26,708 nucleotides of DNA from NCBI GenBank assembly GCA_964644025.1, contig CAZXVW010000035.1:1-26708 (forward strand). The letters are read 5' to 3'. Source of the DNA: CAZXVW01 sp964644025. Lineage in GTDB: Bacteria > Acidobacteriota > Terriglobia > Bryobacterales > Bryobacteraceae. The translations under genes were made by a program, and so were the position numbers. The notes under the pieces were generated by a model that was not told the DNA's origin, ran no database searches, and saw nothing but the letters and a program-made list of their open reading frames with translations. This document shows positions 9,051 through 15,661 of the stretch, piece after piece (position 1 is the first letter of the stretch; every line of letters starts with the position of its first letter).

Positions 9051-9512
9051 CTAAGCGCGGTGGCGGAGCACGGAGAGGCTGGAATAACGGTCCAACCGGG
9101 ATGCCGGCCCTCCCAGCAGGAGGACGCGATCGGCCTTGAGCCACGCGTGGGCCTCGATGCCACCGCCGGACTTCCTGGCGATGCCGATATGGATCTCGGA
9201 CGCCACACCCCTTCTGGCAAGCAGGATCTGTGCGGCGAGCGCCTGGCACAGGCAGGTGCCCACAGAAGGAAAACGCTGGGCAACCGAGTCCACCGCCCAG
9301 ACGACATCCCGAACGTCACCCGAATCGACAAAAGGCAACCCTGTGACGATACCGCCGCAACGCTGGGCGGCTCGCCGGACAAGGCGAAACGGTAGGGCAC
9401 GCAGGCCAACCCGGATGAGGCTCAGCGACGCGGCCGACTCGGCCAAGAGGACCCGCCGTGCCCAGCCGAGTTCGGAAAGGCGCTTAACAATCCTGGTCAA
9501 GTTCTTCCACAA
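9051..9512 (-). CDS. lasso peptide B2-type leader peptidase (transglutaminase-like)
   Basis: About 153 residues, the usual size of the stand-alone B2 protein of split-B lasso clusters. This cysteine-protease domain cuts the leader from the precursor. The catalytic Cys87 lies in GTCLCQALAAQ (family pattern C-L-x-R/Q-A-L) and the His122 in EAHAWLK. The N-terminal half is a helical bundle (RRVLLAESAASLSLIRVGLR). The frame starts at TTG 9512, overlapping the end of B1 by 29 bases; a second TTG at 9500 is also possible, and no ATG is available. The overlap implies translational coupling with B1, its partner that holds the leader. Confidence 0.88.
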   Translation of the reverse strand: MWKNLTRIVKRLSELGWARRVLLAESAASLSLIRVGLRALPFRLVRRAAQRCGGIVTGLPFVDSGDVRDVVWAVDSVAQRFPSVGTCLCQALAAQILLARRGVASEIHIGIARKSGGGIEAHAWLKADRVLLLGGPASRLDRYSSLSVLRHRA

Positions 9513-9780
9513 GCCCCGCTTCTCTCATCTGATTCAGAAACGCGAGCACTTCCCGTTCACACACGGCCGAATCAACTTCGTATTCTTCGGTCATGGTCTC
9601 CACCAGGCTCCGGATACTTTTCGGGGTGTCCAGGAGCCGCCAGATCCGGGCTCCCACTTCATCCAAACCGTAGTAGATGCCGGAACCAAGATGCAGGATC
9701 ACAGCCTCACCGGAAAGCTCGCACGAGAGCTGTTGTTTTGACAGTCCCACCAGGGACTCTCGGGTAACTGTAGCGTTCAC
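9484..9780 (-). CDS. PqqD-like leader-recognition protein (B1)
   Basis: A 98-residue PqqD-family RiPP recognition element. This winged-helix fold binds the precursor leader and delivers it to B2 (and often C). Diagnostic features are the strand pair EAVILHLGSGIYYGLDEVGARIW, where the Y-x-L-x-x-x-x-x-x-I-W block is the family hallmark, then the helix-turn-helix helices LVETMTEEYEV and VLAFLNQMREAGLVEE. The start is GTG at 9780, overlapping the TGA of the kinase gene by 4 bases (GTGA). The leader Trp/Pro/Leu motif of the precursor would be its ligand. Confidence 0.9.
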   Translation of the reverse strand: MNATVTRESLVGLSKQQLSCELSGEAVILHLGSGIYYGLDEVGARIWRLLDTPKSIRSLVETMTEEYEVDSAVCEREVLAFLNQMREAGLVEELDQDC

Positions 9781-10748
9781 TGTCGACTTCCTCCGTATGA
9801 TGAGCAGTTGGCTTTGATTCGGTCATGGCGCCGCCGGCGACTGCGTGTGGGGGATGCGGCCGGCGGACCTTCGGCGTTGATATGGTTGAGCACCGATCGG
9901 GCGCGCGCGACGATCGCATCCACTGAGCCGAAACCCCGCAAACGGAACGCGGCGACCGACCGGGCCACGGCGGCGCACTGGCGAAAGTGAGACTCACCGC
10001 CGGACTGCATCAGCTTCGAGGGATATGAGTTGCCGAGCACTTCCAGAAATGCTTCCGCCGGACGCACTGACTCGATCTCGGGTCCCGGCTGCCTGTCCAG
10101 CAGGTAGAGCCGGGTGAGCGCCAGGGGCCGCCGCGGAAAGTTTTCTGAAAGCCGGCATCCTTGTTTCTCTTCCCCGGGATGAAACCGGATGAGTTCAGAT
10201 GCTTTGCGTCCCAGCGCCGCCGCCACCGAGGGCGCCAGTTTGACCTGGGGAAATCCGGGCTGGACGGTCACTCCCACGGCCCCGAAGCGTACCGGCGTCA
10301 AATCGTCCGCGACCAGGGGGCAACCCAATCCATGGAGCGCCGCCGCAAGCGAGGATTTTCCCAGACCGCTTTCGCCCACGAACGCCACCACGCCCCCGCC
10401 GATACTGACCGCGCTCGCGTGGAGCACGAGCATGCCCCGTTGGTAAAGCAGCAAGGCCATGACGGTACCGATGAGGTAGAGGTGGACTCTCCCCGGGGAT
10501 ACACCCGGCGCCGGATAAACAGTGACGGCGCGCCCCTGGCGGATCAAGAAAGCGGCGGAACCCTTCACGGAGAACAATGCTTCCCCGGCCGAAAGGCGCA
10601 GGTATGCCGGTTTGCCGGCGCACTCGTCCGGGAACTCGCCCTCCCGCCCCATCCGAATCACGATCTCGGCAGCCGAATCAGAGGGCAACAACCCCGGCAG
10701 GGGGATCTCGGAGTGGATGCCGTAACCGTAAGCGGTGTAACAATTCAC
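9777..10748 (-). CDS. HPr-kinase-like protein, putative lasso peptide Ser kinase (K)
   Basis: A 323-residue P-loop kinase related to the C-terminal domain of HPr kinase/phosphorylase. Walker A GESGLGKSS lies at residues about 125-133. Upstream is the family's LHASAV motif (His110), and downstream LVADD (Asp148-Asp149), matching the catalytic Asp region of HprK. In paeninodin-type clusters such kinases phosphorylate the C-terminal Ser of the precursor; the precursor here ends in Ser. The start is taken as GTG 10748, 11 bases after the cyclase stop and preceded by AGGAAG. A longer frame to 10862 would run inside the cyclase gene and is not used. The end overlaps B1 by 4 bases. The family is certain; the target residue is inferred. 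Confidence 0.87.
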   Translation of the reverse strand: MNCYTAYGYGIHSEIPLPGLLPSDSAAEIVIRMGREGEFPDECAGKPAYLRLSAGEALFSVKGSAAFLIRQGRAVTVYPAPGVSPGRVHLYLIGTVMALLLYQRGMLVLHASAVSIGGGVVAFVGESGLGKSSLAAALHGLGCPLVADDLTPVRFGAVGVTVQPGFPQVKLAPSVAAALGRKASELIRFHPGEEKQGCRLSENFPRRPLALTRLYLLDRQPGPEIESVRPAEAFLEVLGNSYPSKLMQSGGESHFRQCAAVARSVAAFRLRGFGSVDAIVARARSVLNHINAEGPPAASPTRSRRRRHDRIKANCSSYGGSRQ

Positions 10749-10759
10749 AGCAAAGCTTC

Positions 10760-12670
10760 CTAATCGTGCAGTCCAGAACGCCTCAACCAGATGGCCAGGT
10801 TGGCCGCGAGAAACAGGTTCAGCGCCTCCTGTTCGGTGCGCCGGGGCTCCGTAAGGAAGCACTCGTAGTCCCGGCGGAGCCCCGCCGTGTCAACGAAGTC
10901 GCCAAGCAGCGGCAAATGCTCGCGCATCAGCCGATCGAGCATCGGCCGGTCGTATTCGGCCAGTTTTGTTTTGAAATTCATGCTCATACTGCCCTTTTTC
11001 ACCCGGTGCTGCACTTCGGGCGGAAGAATTCCCCCCATGGCCCGGCGCATGATGGCGCGGTTCAGTCCATTCTGCAGCTTCTGTTGCGGAGGTACCGAGA
11101 CGCAGAACTGCATCAGCTCCCGGTCGAAGAAAGGGAACCGCAACTCCAGACCATGGGTGGCGCTCGCTTTGTCAAGCACCTCAACAACCCAAAGCATCAA
11201 CCCTGATTCAAGAGCGTTGCGGTGTTCCCCGGTAGCGATCCCGGCGTGCCGGCGCGTGCGGCGATGAAATTGGCGGACCCGCTCGTCGAGCTGCGTCCGC
11301 CGGGCAAAGGCGGGTGAAATGATCGAGTGCAGCCCCCACGGTGGCTGGACACGCCCCCGCAGCCGGCGCCACAGCTCGACCGCCGGGCCGGGAACCAGGG
11401 GTTTGAATCCCAATTCCCAGGCAACCCGCCTCCACCGGTCGGAGCTGAAGCGGCTCGCGAGTGCCCGGGACTCGCGGGCCAGGCGCAGCCAGCGCCCCGA
11501 GCGGGCGAGCTGGGTGAGAAATTCGTAGCCGTAAGAGACGGTCGTGTCGCCATCGTTGCCGGACAGCAGCACGCCGACGCCAGCAGCGGCAGCCGCGTTG
11601 AAAACGGCGCAGTCCATGTAAAGGCTGGGGGCCGGGAGTGGTTCGTCCTCATGCCACAGGACCCCGGAGAGGGGGCCGGTCCGGTCCGCGAACACCGTGT
11701 GCGGGCGGAAGGCTCCGGTGGCCAGCACCGCCCGGATATAGGCGTTCTCGTCGATGCGCCCATCGATGCCGCTCGCGGAGGGAAAAACAGCCGAGAAGGT
11801 TGCGATTGGTGGCCTCCCCTGTTCGGCGAGCAGGTCGCGGGCCGTGCAGGCAATGGAGGAGGAATCCAGACCGCCGCTCAACATACAGCCGATCTGCTCG
11901 TCGTTGCCGACACGGCGGCGGACAGCCCGCGTAAACACATCGAGAAATGCTTCGGCATACTCGCCATCGCCAGCGAGATGCACCGGTTCGTGGGTTGTGA
12001 GCCTCCAGTAACGCCAGCAGCGAATCTCACCCTCGCTGACACTCATTGCGTGCGCCGGGGGCAAGCGTTGAATGTCGCGATAAAACGTGCTCTCCTTGTC
12101 TTCGAAAAACTTCGCCAGGTAAGCAGCCACCATCTCTTCGTTGAGGCGGCGGGGCACTTCCGGCGAACAGAGAAGGGCCTTTATCTCCGAGCCGAAATAC
12201 ACGGCTCGCGGCGAAACATGGTAGTAGAACGGCCTGATGCCGACTACGTCCCGGGCGCAGAATAACCGCCGCCGCTTGGCGTCCCAGATCGCGAAAGCAA
12301 AATCGCCTGCCAGCCGGCCCGGGCACTGCTCACCCCACTTCCGGTAGGCAGCCAGGATCAGCTCCGCATCGGTGGCCGCTTTCCCGCGCGGATTGGACTC
12401 CCCGAGGGAGACGAGCAGATCGTCGCGGTTGTCCAGACGCGCGTCCGCGGCGATCACCAGGCTCCACTCGGCTCGGACCGACGGCCCGCCCGGCGCCCGC
12501 GCATTCGCCGAATCCCGGCCAGCGCAGCTTCCCATACCGACCGCCGAATCACACCAGATTCCACTGCCGGCTGGCCCGCGGAACGCCACTCGCCCGATCA
12601 TACTGGAGACGAGGCCGGCGTCCACACCAGCACCGTCACGCCGAAATATGCCTGCAATTGCACCTGTCAT
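10760..12670 (-). CDS. lasso cyclase, asparagine-synthase-like (C)
   Basis: A 636-residue asparagine synthetase B homologue expected to adenylate an Asp/Glu side chain of the core with ATP and close the macrolactam with the core N-terminus. The N-terminal Ntn-type glutaminase-like domain (1-220) starts MTGAIAGIF, lacking the Cys2 a true glutaminase needs, as is normal for lasso cyclases; GDFAFAIWD and YFGSEIKALL are conserved. The synthetase domain has the pyrophosphate-binding loop SGGLDSS at 265-271 and, near the C-terminus, LELRFPFFDRELM. The start at 12670 is set by homology; the frame is open back to 12970, but that extension crosses the precursor gene and is not protein-like. The gene is 140 bases downstream of the precursor stop. 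Confidence 0.93.
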   Translation of the reverse strand: MTGAIAGIFRRDGAGVDAGLVSSMIGRVAFRGPAGSGIWCDSAVGMGSCAGRDSANARAPGGPSVRAEWSLVIAADARLDNRDDLLVSLGESNPRGKAATDAELILAAYRKWGEQCPGRLAGDFAFAIWDAKRRRLFCARDVVGIRPFYYHVSPRAVYFGSEIKALLCSPEVPRRLNEEMVAAYLAKFFEDKESTFYRDIQRLPPAHAMSVSEGEIRCWRYWRLTTHEPVHLAGDGEYAEAFLDVFTRAVRRRVGNDEQIGCMLSGGLDSSSIACTARDLLAEQGRPPIATFSAVFPSASGIDGRIDENAYIRAVLATGAFRPHTVFADRTGPLSGVLWHEDEPLPAPSLYMDCAVFNAAAAAGVGVLLSGNDGDTTVSYGYEFLTQLARSGRWLRLARESRALASRFSSDRWRRVAWELGFKPLVPGPAVELWRRLRGRVQPPWGLHSIISPAFARRTQLDERVRQFHRRTRRHAGIATGEHRNALESGLMLWVVEVLDKASATHGLELRFPFFDRELMQFCVSVPPQQKLQNGLNRAIMRRAMGGILPPEVQHRVKKGSMSMNFKTKLAEYDRPMLDRLMREHLPLLGDFVDTAGLRRDYECFLTEPRRTEQEALNLFLAANLAIWLRRSGLHD

Positions 12671-12759
12671 AAGTCCGTTATTGGAATCCGCCGCCGCGGC
12701 GCGTGCCCCTGAAGACTGCCGGCGAGATTGCGGCGGCGGGGAGCTTCGTCGCCTTCTGC

Positions 12760-12796
12760 AAAAATCGGGCGCCCTCGCAGAATCCGGGAGCGCCCG
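12760..12796 (-). terminator. hairpin plus U-run between precursor and cyclase genes
   Basis: Fifteen bases after the precursor stop the minus strand has CGGGCGC and, 17 bases on, its exact complement GCGCCCG, followed by A and five T (12764-12760). CTC/GAG pairing can extend the stem with a two-base bulge. This is the layout of an intrinsic terminator. Placed between A and C it would be leaky, giving much more precursor mRNA than enzyme mRNA, as described for other lasso operons. Confidence 0.6.
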
Positions 12797-12798
12797 CG

Positions 12799-12813
12799 TG
12801 AGATCAAATCTCA
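12799..12813 (-). repeat. perfect inverted repeat over the precursor stop codon
   Basis: TGAGATTTGATCTCA, six paired bases with a three-base loop, begins with the TGA stop of the precursor. It is immediately upstream of the terminator-like hairpin and may protect the 3' end of a short precursor transcript. It is short enough that chance cannot be excluded. Confidence 0.4.
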
Positions 12814-12966
12814 GGAGGCATCGGAGAGGATGCCCTCGTTGTTCACGAGGACATCGTCGCCTCCGCCGAAAGATTTGCACTTGAACTGAAGAGTGATCTG
12901 CCCAATGGTGCCATAAACGGACAGACGAGGGGTTTGCCACCCCTTTTTCTGGTATTCTTTCGTCAT
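12811..12966 (-). CDS. lasso-type RiPP precursor peptide (A)
   Basis: A 51-residue precursor. The start at 12966 is fixed by AAAGGAGGT just upstream. The leader carries the lasso motif W10-x-x-P13-x-L15-x-x-x-G19 (usually Y at the first place) and a Thr at 25. Spacing from W10 to T25 is 15, matching Y to the -2 Thr in actinobacterial leaders such as lariatin. That puts cleavage after Leu26 and leaves a 25-residue core starting Gln27. The core begins QFKCKSFGGGDD and ends GILSDAS with C-terminal Ser51. Asp37 and Asp38 would then be core positions 11 and 12 and Glu44 position 18, none at the usual 7-9. One Cys (30) is present. Five maturation genes follow on the same strand. Confidence 0.88.
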   Translation of the reverse strand: MTKEYQKKGWQTPRLSVYGTIGQITLQFKCKSFGGGDDVLVNNEGILSDAS

Positions 12967-13254
12967 ACAACCTCCTTTCTGTGTGTAGTAAAGCATTTTA
13001 GAGCCGCGCGAAGTGACGATCGGCCCAGCGGCGTGCGCTACCGAATTCCCTGCCACTCGCAGGTGCAGTAAATCAAGGGTTTTGCCAGATGGCGCCACCT
13101 GTGTGCCGGGCCGCAATAGGTGCCTGATGCCCCGGCCGCCGGTTCGCCAACCGTTGGACGATTAAACTGGGCGAGCTCTGAAATATCGACAATGTCATGA
13201 TCCGCGAGTTCGGATGTGTCAATGATTGAAAACTCGAACCTGCGTAACGCCGCC
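12967..13254 (-). promoter_or_regulatory. upstream region of the lasso precursor with candidate promoter elements
   Basis: These 288 bases lie between the nucleotidyltransferase stop and the precursor start. A TAAAAT box at 13000-12995 is about 29 bases before the ATG and would give a leader of about 22 bases including AAAGGAGGT; its -35 is poor. Farther up is an exact TTGACA at 13222-13217, but the matching -10 is weak. One or both may drive the lasso operon separately from the run of genes upstream. A 75-codon open frame crosses the region without a usable start or recognisable homology. Confidence 0.35.
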
Positions 13255-14481
13255 TCAGAAACACCAAAGGCTGCCGAGCATCTGCTTGACGGATCGCCAC
13301 CGGTAAATGCTGACGAGGCGCAAGGGCCGCGTGAGGTGGCGCAGCGCAGCTAGAAAGCCGGGTAGCGCCAGGCTGGCGCGGTCCCGGGCGTTCGGCATCA
13401 CGCCGATGTGGGTAAAATAGCGCCATCGGTCCGCGGCGTGCTCCCGAAGGCGGAGATGAAAAGAATGATACTCGCCCGGGTGAGGCTCTCGCTCGACGAA
13501 CAAGCGCTGGAGAACCCGCCGCCCGAGGCGCGCCACGACCTTGTCTTGCCTCACCTGCCTGGCAATCGCACCGGGCACCGGCACTCCATACAAATCGCTG
13601 GCGAACCAGATCGCCAGGCGGACGATCCGCTCGACGTGGAGCTTCCGGGCTAGCGCCAGCGTGCGAAAGAGGTCGAGGTCAGGATTACGGGCGAGATACT
13701 CGACAGTCGAGCTGAGCCAGTCCAGCCGCCACCATTGATGCTTGGCTCCGTGGACGGCGAGAACGAGGAAGGAATCTTCGGGAGCGAAACAGGAGACGGC
13801 GGCATCGCCGATCCGCACGACGACCAGCCGCTCCCAGAACGGTTCTTCCTCAAAGCGGAAGTTGAAGGCATCCGGCGCGAACGCCCAATGGAGTTCCAGG
13901 AAAATGCGGCGATCCTGCCGGAGCAGCTTCGCGTGGTAAGTGGACCGGAGCGAGGGCGCTAGATCATCCGCGTGGGGCGATTCGCGATCCCGGTATCCGC
14001 GGGTGGCAAGAACAGCGCGGGCGGCCCCGATATCAGTCGGGTGAACCAGGATGTCCAGGTCACTGAACTGCCGCAGTGCCAGGTCGCCATGGGCCGCCAC
14101 CGCGAGCATCGGTCCCTTGAAAGGCACGACTTCGATTCCGCTGGCCTGAAGCAGCTTGACTACGGTCAGCAGCTCGCAGGTCATCTCCATACTGCGGGCG
14201 GCGTTCGTGACGAGCCCGCTGCGCAGTTGCCGCATCACCGTTGCGGGCACGCGGTCCGGACAACCCCGCTCAAGATTTCGGCAGAGCAGGGGCAACACCC
14301 GATGGCGCTCAGCGGCCCGCAGCAGGAAGCGCCAGTCCAGCCCCCGGCTGACGAGGTCAGAAATCCGGCCTTCATCCCGGGGCCGGGCCACCGCGCAGCG
14401 CACAAGCAATTCGGCCTCCGGCCGGAATCGGGCCCCGGTGAGTTCGTCGGCAACGCAACGGGCGTCCAAGTTCGCTTTCAT
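13255..14481 (-). CDS. PF14907-type nucleotidyltransferase family protein
   Basis: A 408-residue protein of the minimal-nucleotidyltransferase superfamily, group PF14907. Residues 119-146 carry VPFKGPMLAVAA and ALRQFSDLDILV, the family's K-G-P and S-D-L-D-I-L-V motifs, where Asp141 and Asp143 are the predicted metal ligands. The C-terminal half is helical. Such proteins recur in lasso clusters of the kinase-containing type and also beside polysaccharide genes; no reaction is established that I know of. The start at 14481 gives an ATGA overlap with the DUF218 gene upstream, so translation is coupled to the glycan run. The frame is open to 14691, but that extension is a shadow of DUF218. It is the last gene before the precursor. 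Confidence 0.82.
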   Translation of the reverse strand: MKANLDARCVADELTGARFRPEAELLVRCAVARPRDEGRISDLVSRGLDWRFLLRAAERHRVLPLLCRNLERGCPDRVPATVMRQLRSGLVTNAARSMEMTCELLTVVKLLQASGIEVVPFKGPMLAVAAHGDLALRQFSDLDILVHPTDIGAARAVLATRGYRDRESPHADDLAPSLRSTYHAKLLRQDRRIFLELHWAFAPDAFNFRFEEEPFWERLVVVRIGDAAVSCFAPEDSFLVLAVHGAKHQWWRLDWLSSTVEYLARNPDLDLFRTLALARKLHVERIVRLAIWFASDLYGVPVPGAIARQVRQDKVVARLGRRVLQRLFVEREPHPGEYHSFHLRLREHAADRWRYFTHIGVMPNARDRASLALPGFLAALRHLTRPLRLVSIYRWRSVKQMLGSLWCF

Positions 14482-15659
14482 GGGTTCGTCCTGGCGGCGG
14501 CCGCTCGGACACTCGGGGCCGAAAACAGCAGTCCAAGATGATACAGGCCCCAGTAACCGGCGAACTTTCCGTACTCGGTCAGGGCGCGGCGGAACGGACC
14601 GGGGCCGTCCGCTCGCACGTCGTGCACCCCTCCAACCGGAACCATGCGGACATCTACTCCGAGACCCTCCAAGCGCCGCTCCAAGGTCCACTGTGCCCGC
14701 CGGGTGTGGAAGTCTGATGTCACCACGAGGATTCTCGACATTGGGTGGGCGTGCACGTAATCCGCCAGGGCGGCGGCCTCATCGGCCGTGCCCCGGACGC
14801 CTCCCGGATGAGGAAGTTCGATAATCCGGTCTGGCGGGACGCCGTCGTTGACGAGCAAAATGGCCAAGATGTCGGTCGGGCTGCGCCGGGTGGGCGAGAA
14901 CTTCTCCGGGTCACCGTCCATGAGACCTTGCGCCCGGGCTTCCGCGTAAGAGAGCCACGGTTCGCCGTTGATCTCGACCGCCGGTCCCGCGAGGTTGACA
15001 CCCCGGTACCATCGGCGGGAAGCGCCGTTTACGGAAACGATCGCCAGGCCCGTCAGGCACGGGTCGCCCCGGCCGCCGTTCAGCAGATCCAGGTTTAAAA
15101 CGCCGTCCGCGACTCTCACATCGTACGGCCCGAAGCGCCGCCACTCGCCGAAAGGCAAGTCACCCAAAAACCCGGCGGCCCTGGATTCCAGGTGCAGTTC
15201 CATCCTCCGGAAGTGGCTACGGTGGTTTTCGACGAAATACAAGTAGACCTCGTAGCGGCCGTTGGGCGCCCGCCAGGCCAGGTGCAGGCCTTCACCGGGC
15301 TGGGTGCCGGGCTTCCAGATACCGGACCGCAGCATTTCGGCTACCGCGGGATCGGCCGCGGGCTTGATAGCGAAGTCCCGATGCCGGTCACGCTGACGTG
15401 GCAGGAGAATCACCGGCGCCAGAGCTTGATGGAACAGATCCGCCGCTTTCGATCCCCGGAGCTGCTGTTCGCCGCCGAGAACATAGATCGCGTCAGCGGC
15501 GGCAACCGGCTCCGCCACCACGAGAAATCCGGTCATCGCCGGCGGCAGGAAGGCAGCCACGGCGCCCGCGCCAACCAGCAGTGCGACGAGAAAAACCAAT
15601 CGCCGGCTTCCCGCGCGAACACCGAGGCGTGATGGAACTGATCCAGGCACTGTTAGCAT
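14478..15659 (-). CDS. DUF218 (YdcF/SanA/ElyC-like) membrane protein with an inserted malectin-like domain
   Basis: A 393-residue protein with one membrane helix at about 20-40 and the rest probably periplasmic. Residues 55-88 (ADAIYVLGGEQQLRGSKAADL) are the first half of a DUF218 fold. The second half resumes at about 265-330 with GVRGTADEAAALADYV and SRILVVTSDFHTRRAQWTLERRL. Between them about 170 residues read as a carbohydrate-binding beta-sandwich of malectin type: YEVYLYFVENHRSHFRR, VLNLDLLNGG, then WYRGVNLAGPAVEINGEPW. DUF218 proteins are linked to envelope glycan metabolism, so a sugar-binding insert fits. It starts 2 bases after the DUF4910 stop and overlaps the next gene by 4 bases. 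The domain call rests on motif memory only. Confidence 0.72.
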   Translation of the reverse strand: MLTVPGSVPSRLGVRAGSRRLVFLVALLVGAGAVAAFLPPAMTGFLVVAEPVAAADAIYVLGGEQQLRGSKAADLFHQALAPVILLPRQRDRHRDFAIKPAADPAVAEMLRSGIWKPGTQPGEGLHLAWRAPNGRYEVYLYFVENHRSHFRRMELHLESRAAGFLGDLPFGEWRRFGPYDVRVADGVLNLDLLNGGRGDPCLTGLAIVSVNGASRRWYRGVNLAGPAVEINGEPWLSYAEARAQGLMDGDPEKFSPTRRSPTDILAILLVNDGVPPDRIIELPHPGGVRGTADEAAALADYVHAHPMSRILVVTSDFHTRRAQWTLERRLEGLGVDVRMVPVGGVHDVRADGPGPFRRALTEYGKFAGYWGLYHLGLLFSAPSVRAAAARTNP

Positions 15660-15661
15660 CT

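Noticed and set aside
12662..12670. Missing Cys2 in the asparagine-synthase-like protein as a possible defect
   Set aside because: Lasso cyclases do not use glutamine and commonly lack this Cys; the synthetase loop is intact.
12671..12970. A longer cyclase start giving 736 residues
   Set aside because: The extra 100 residues are low-complexity and would read across the precursor gene in another frame; homology starts at MTGAIAGIF.
13028..13290. Open frame of about 85 codons across the precursor upstream region
   Set aside because: It has no good start or ribosome site and no leader motif, so it is not a second precursor.
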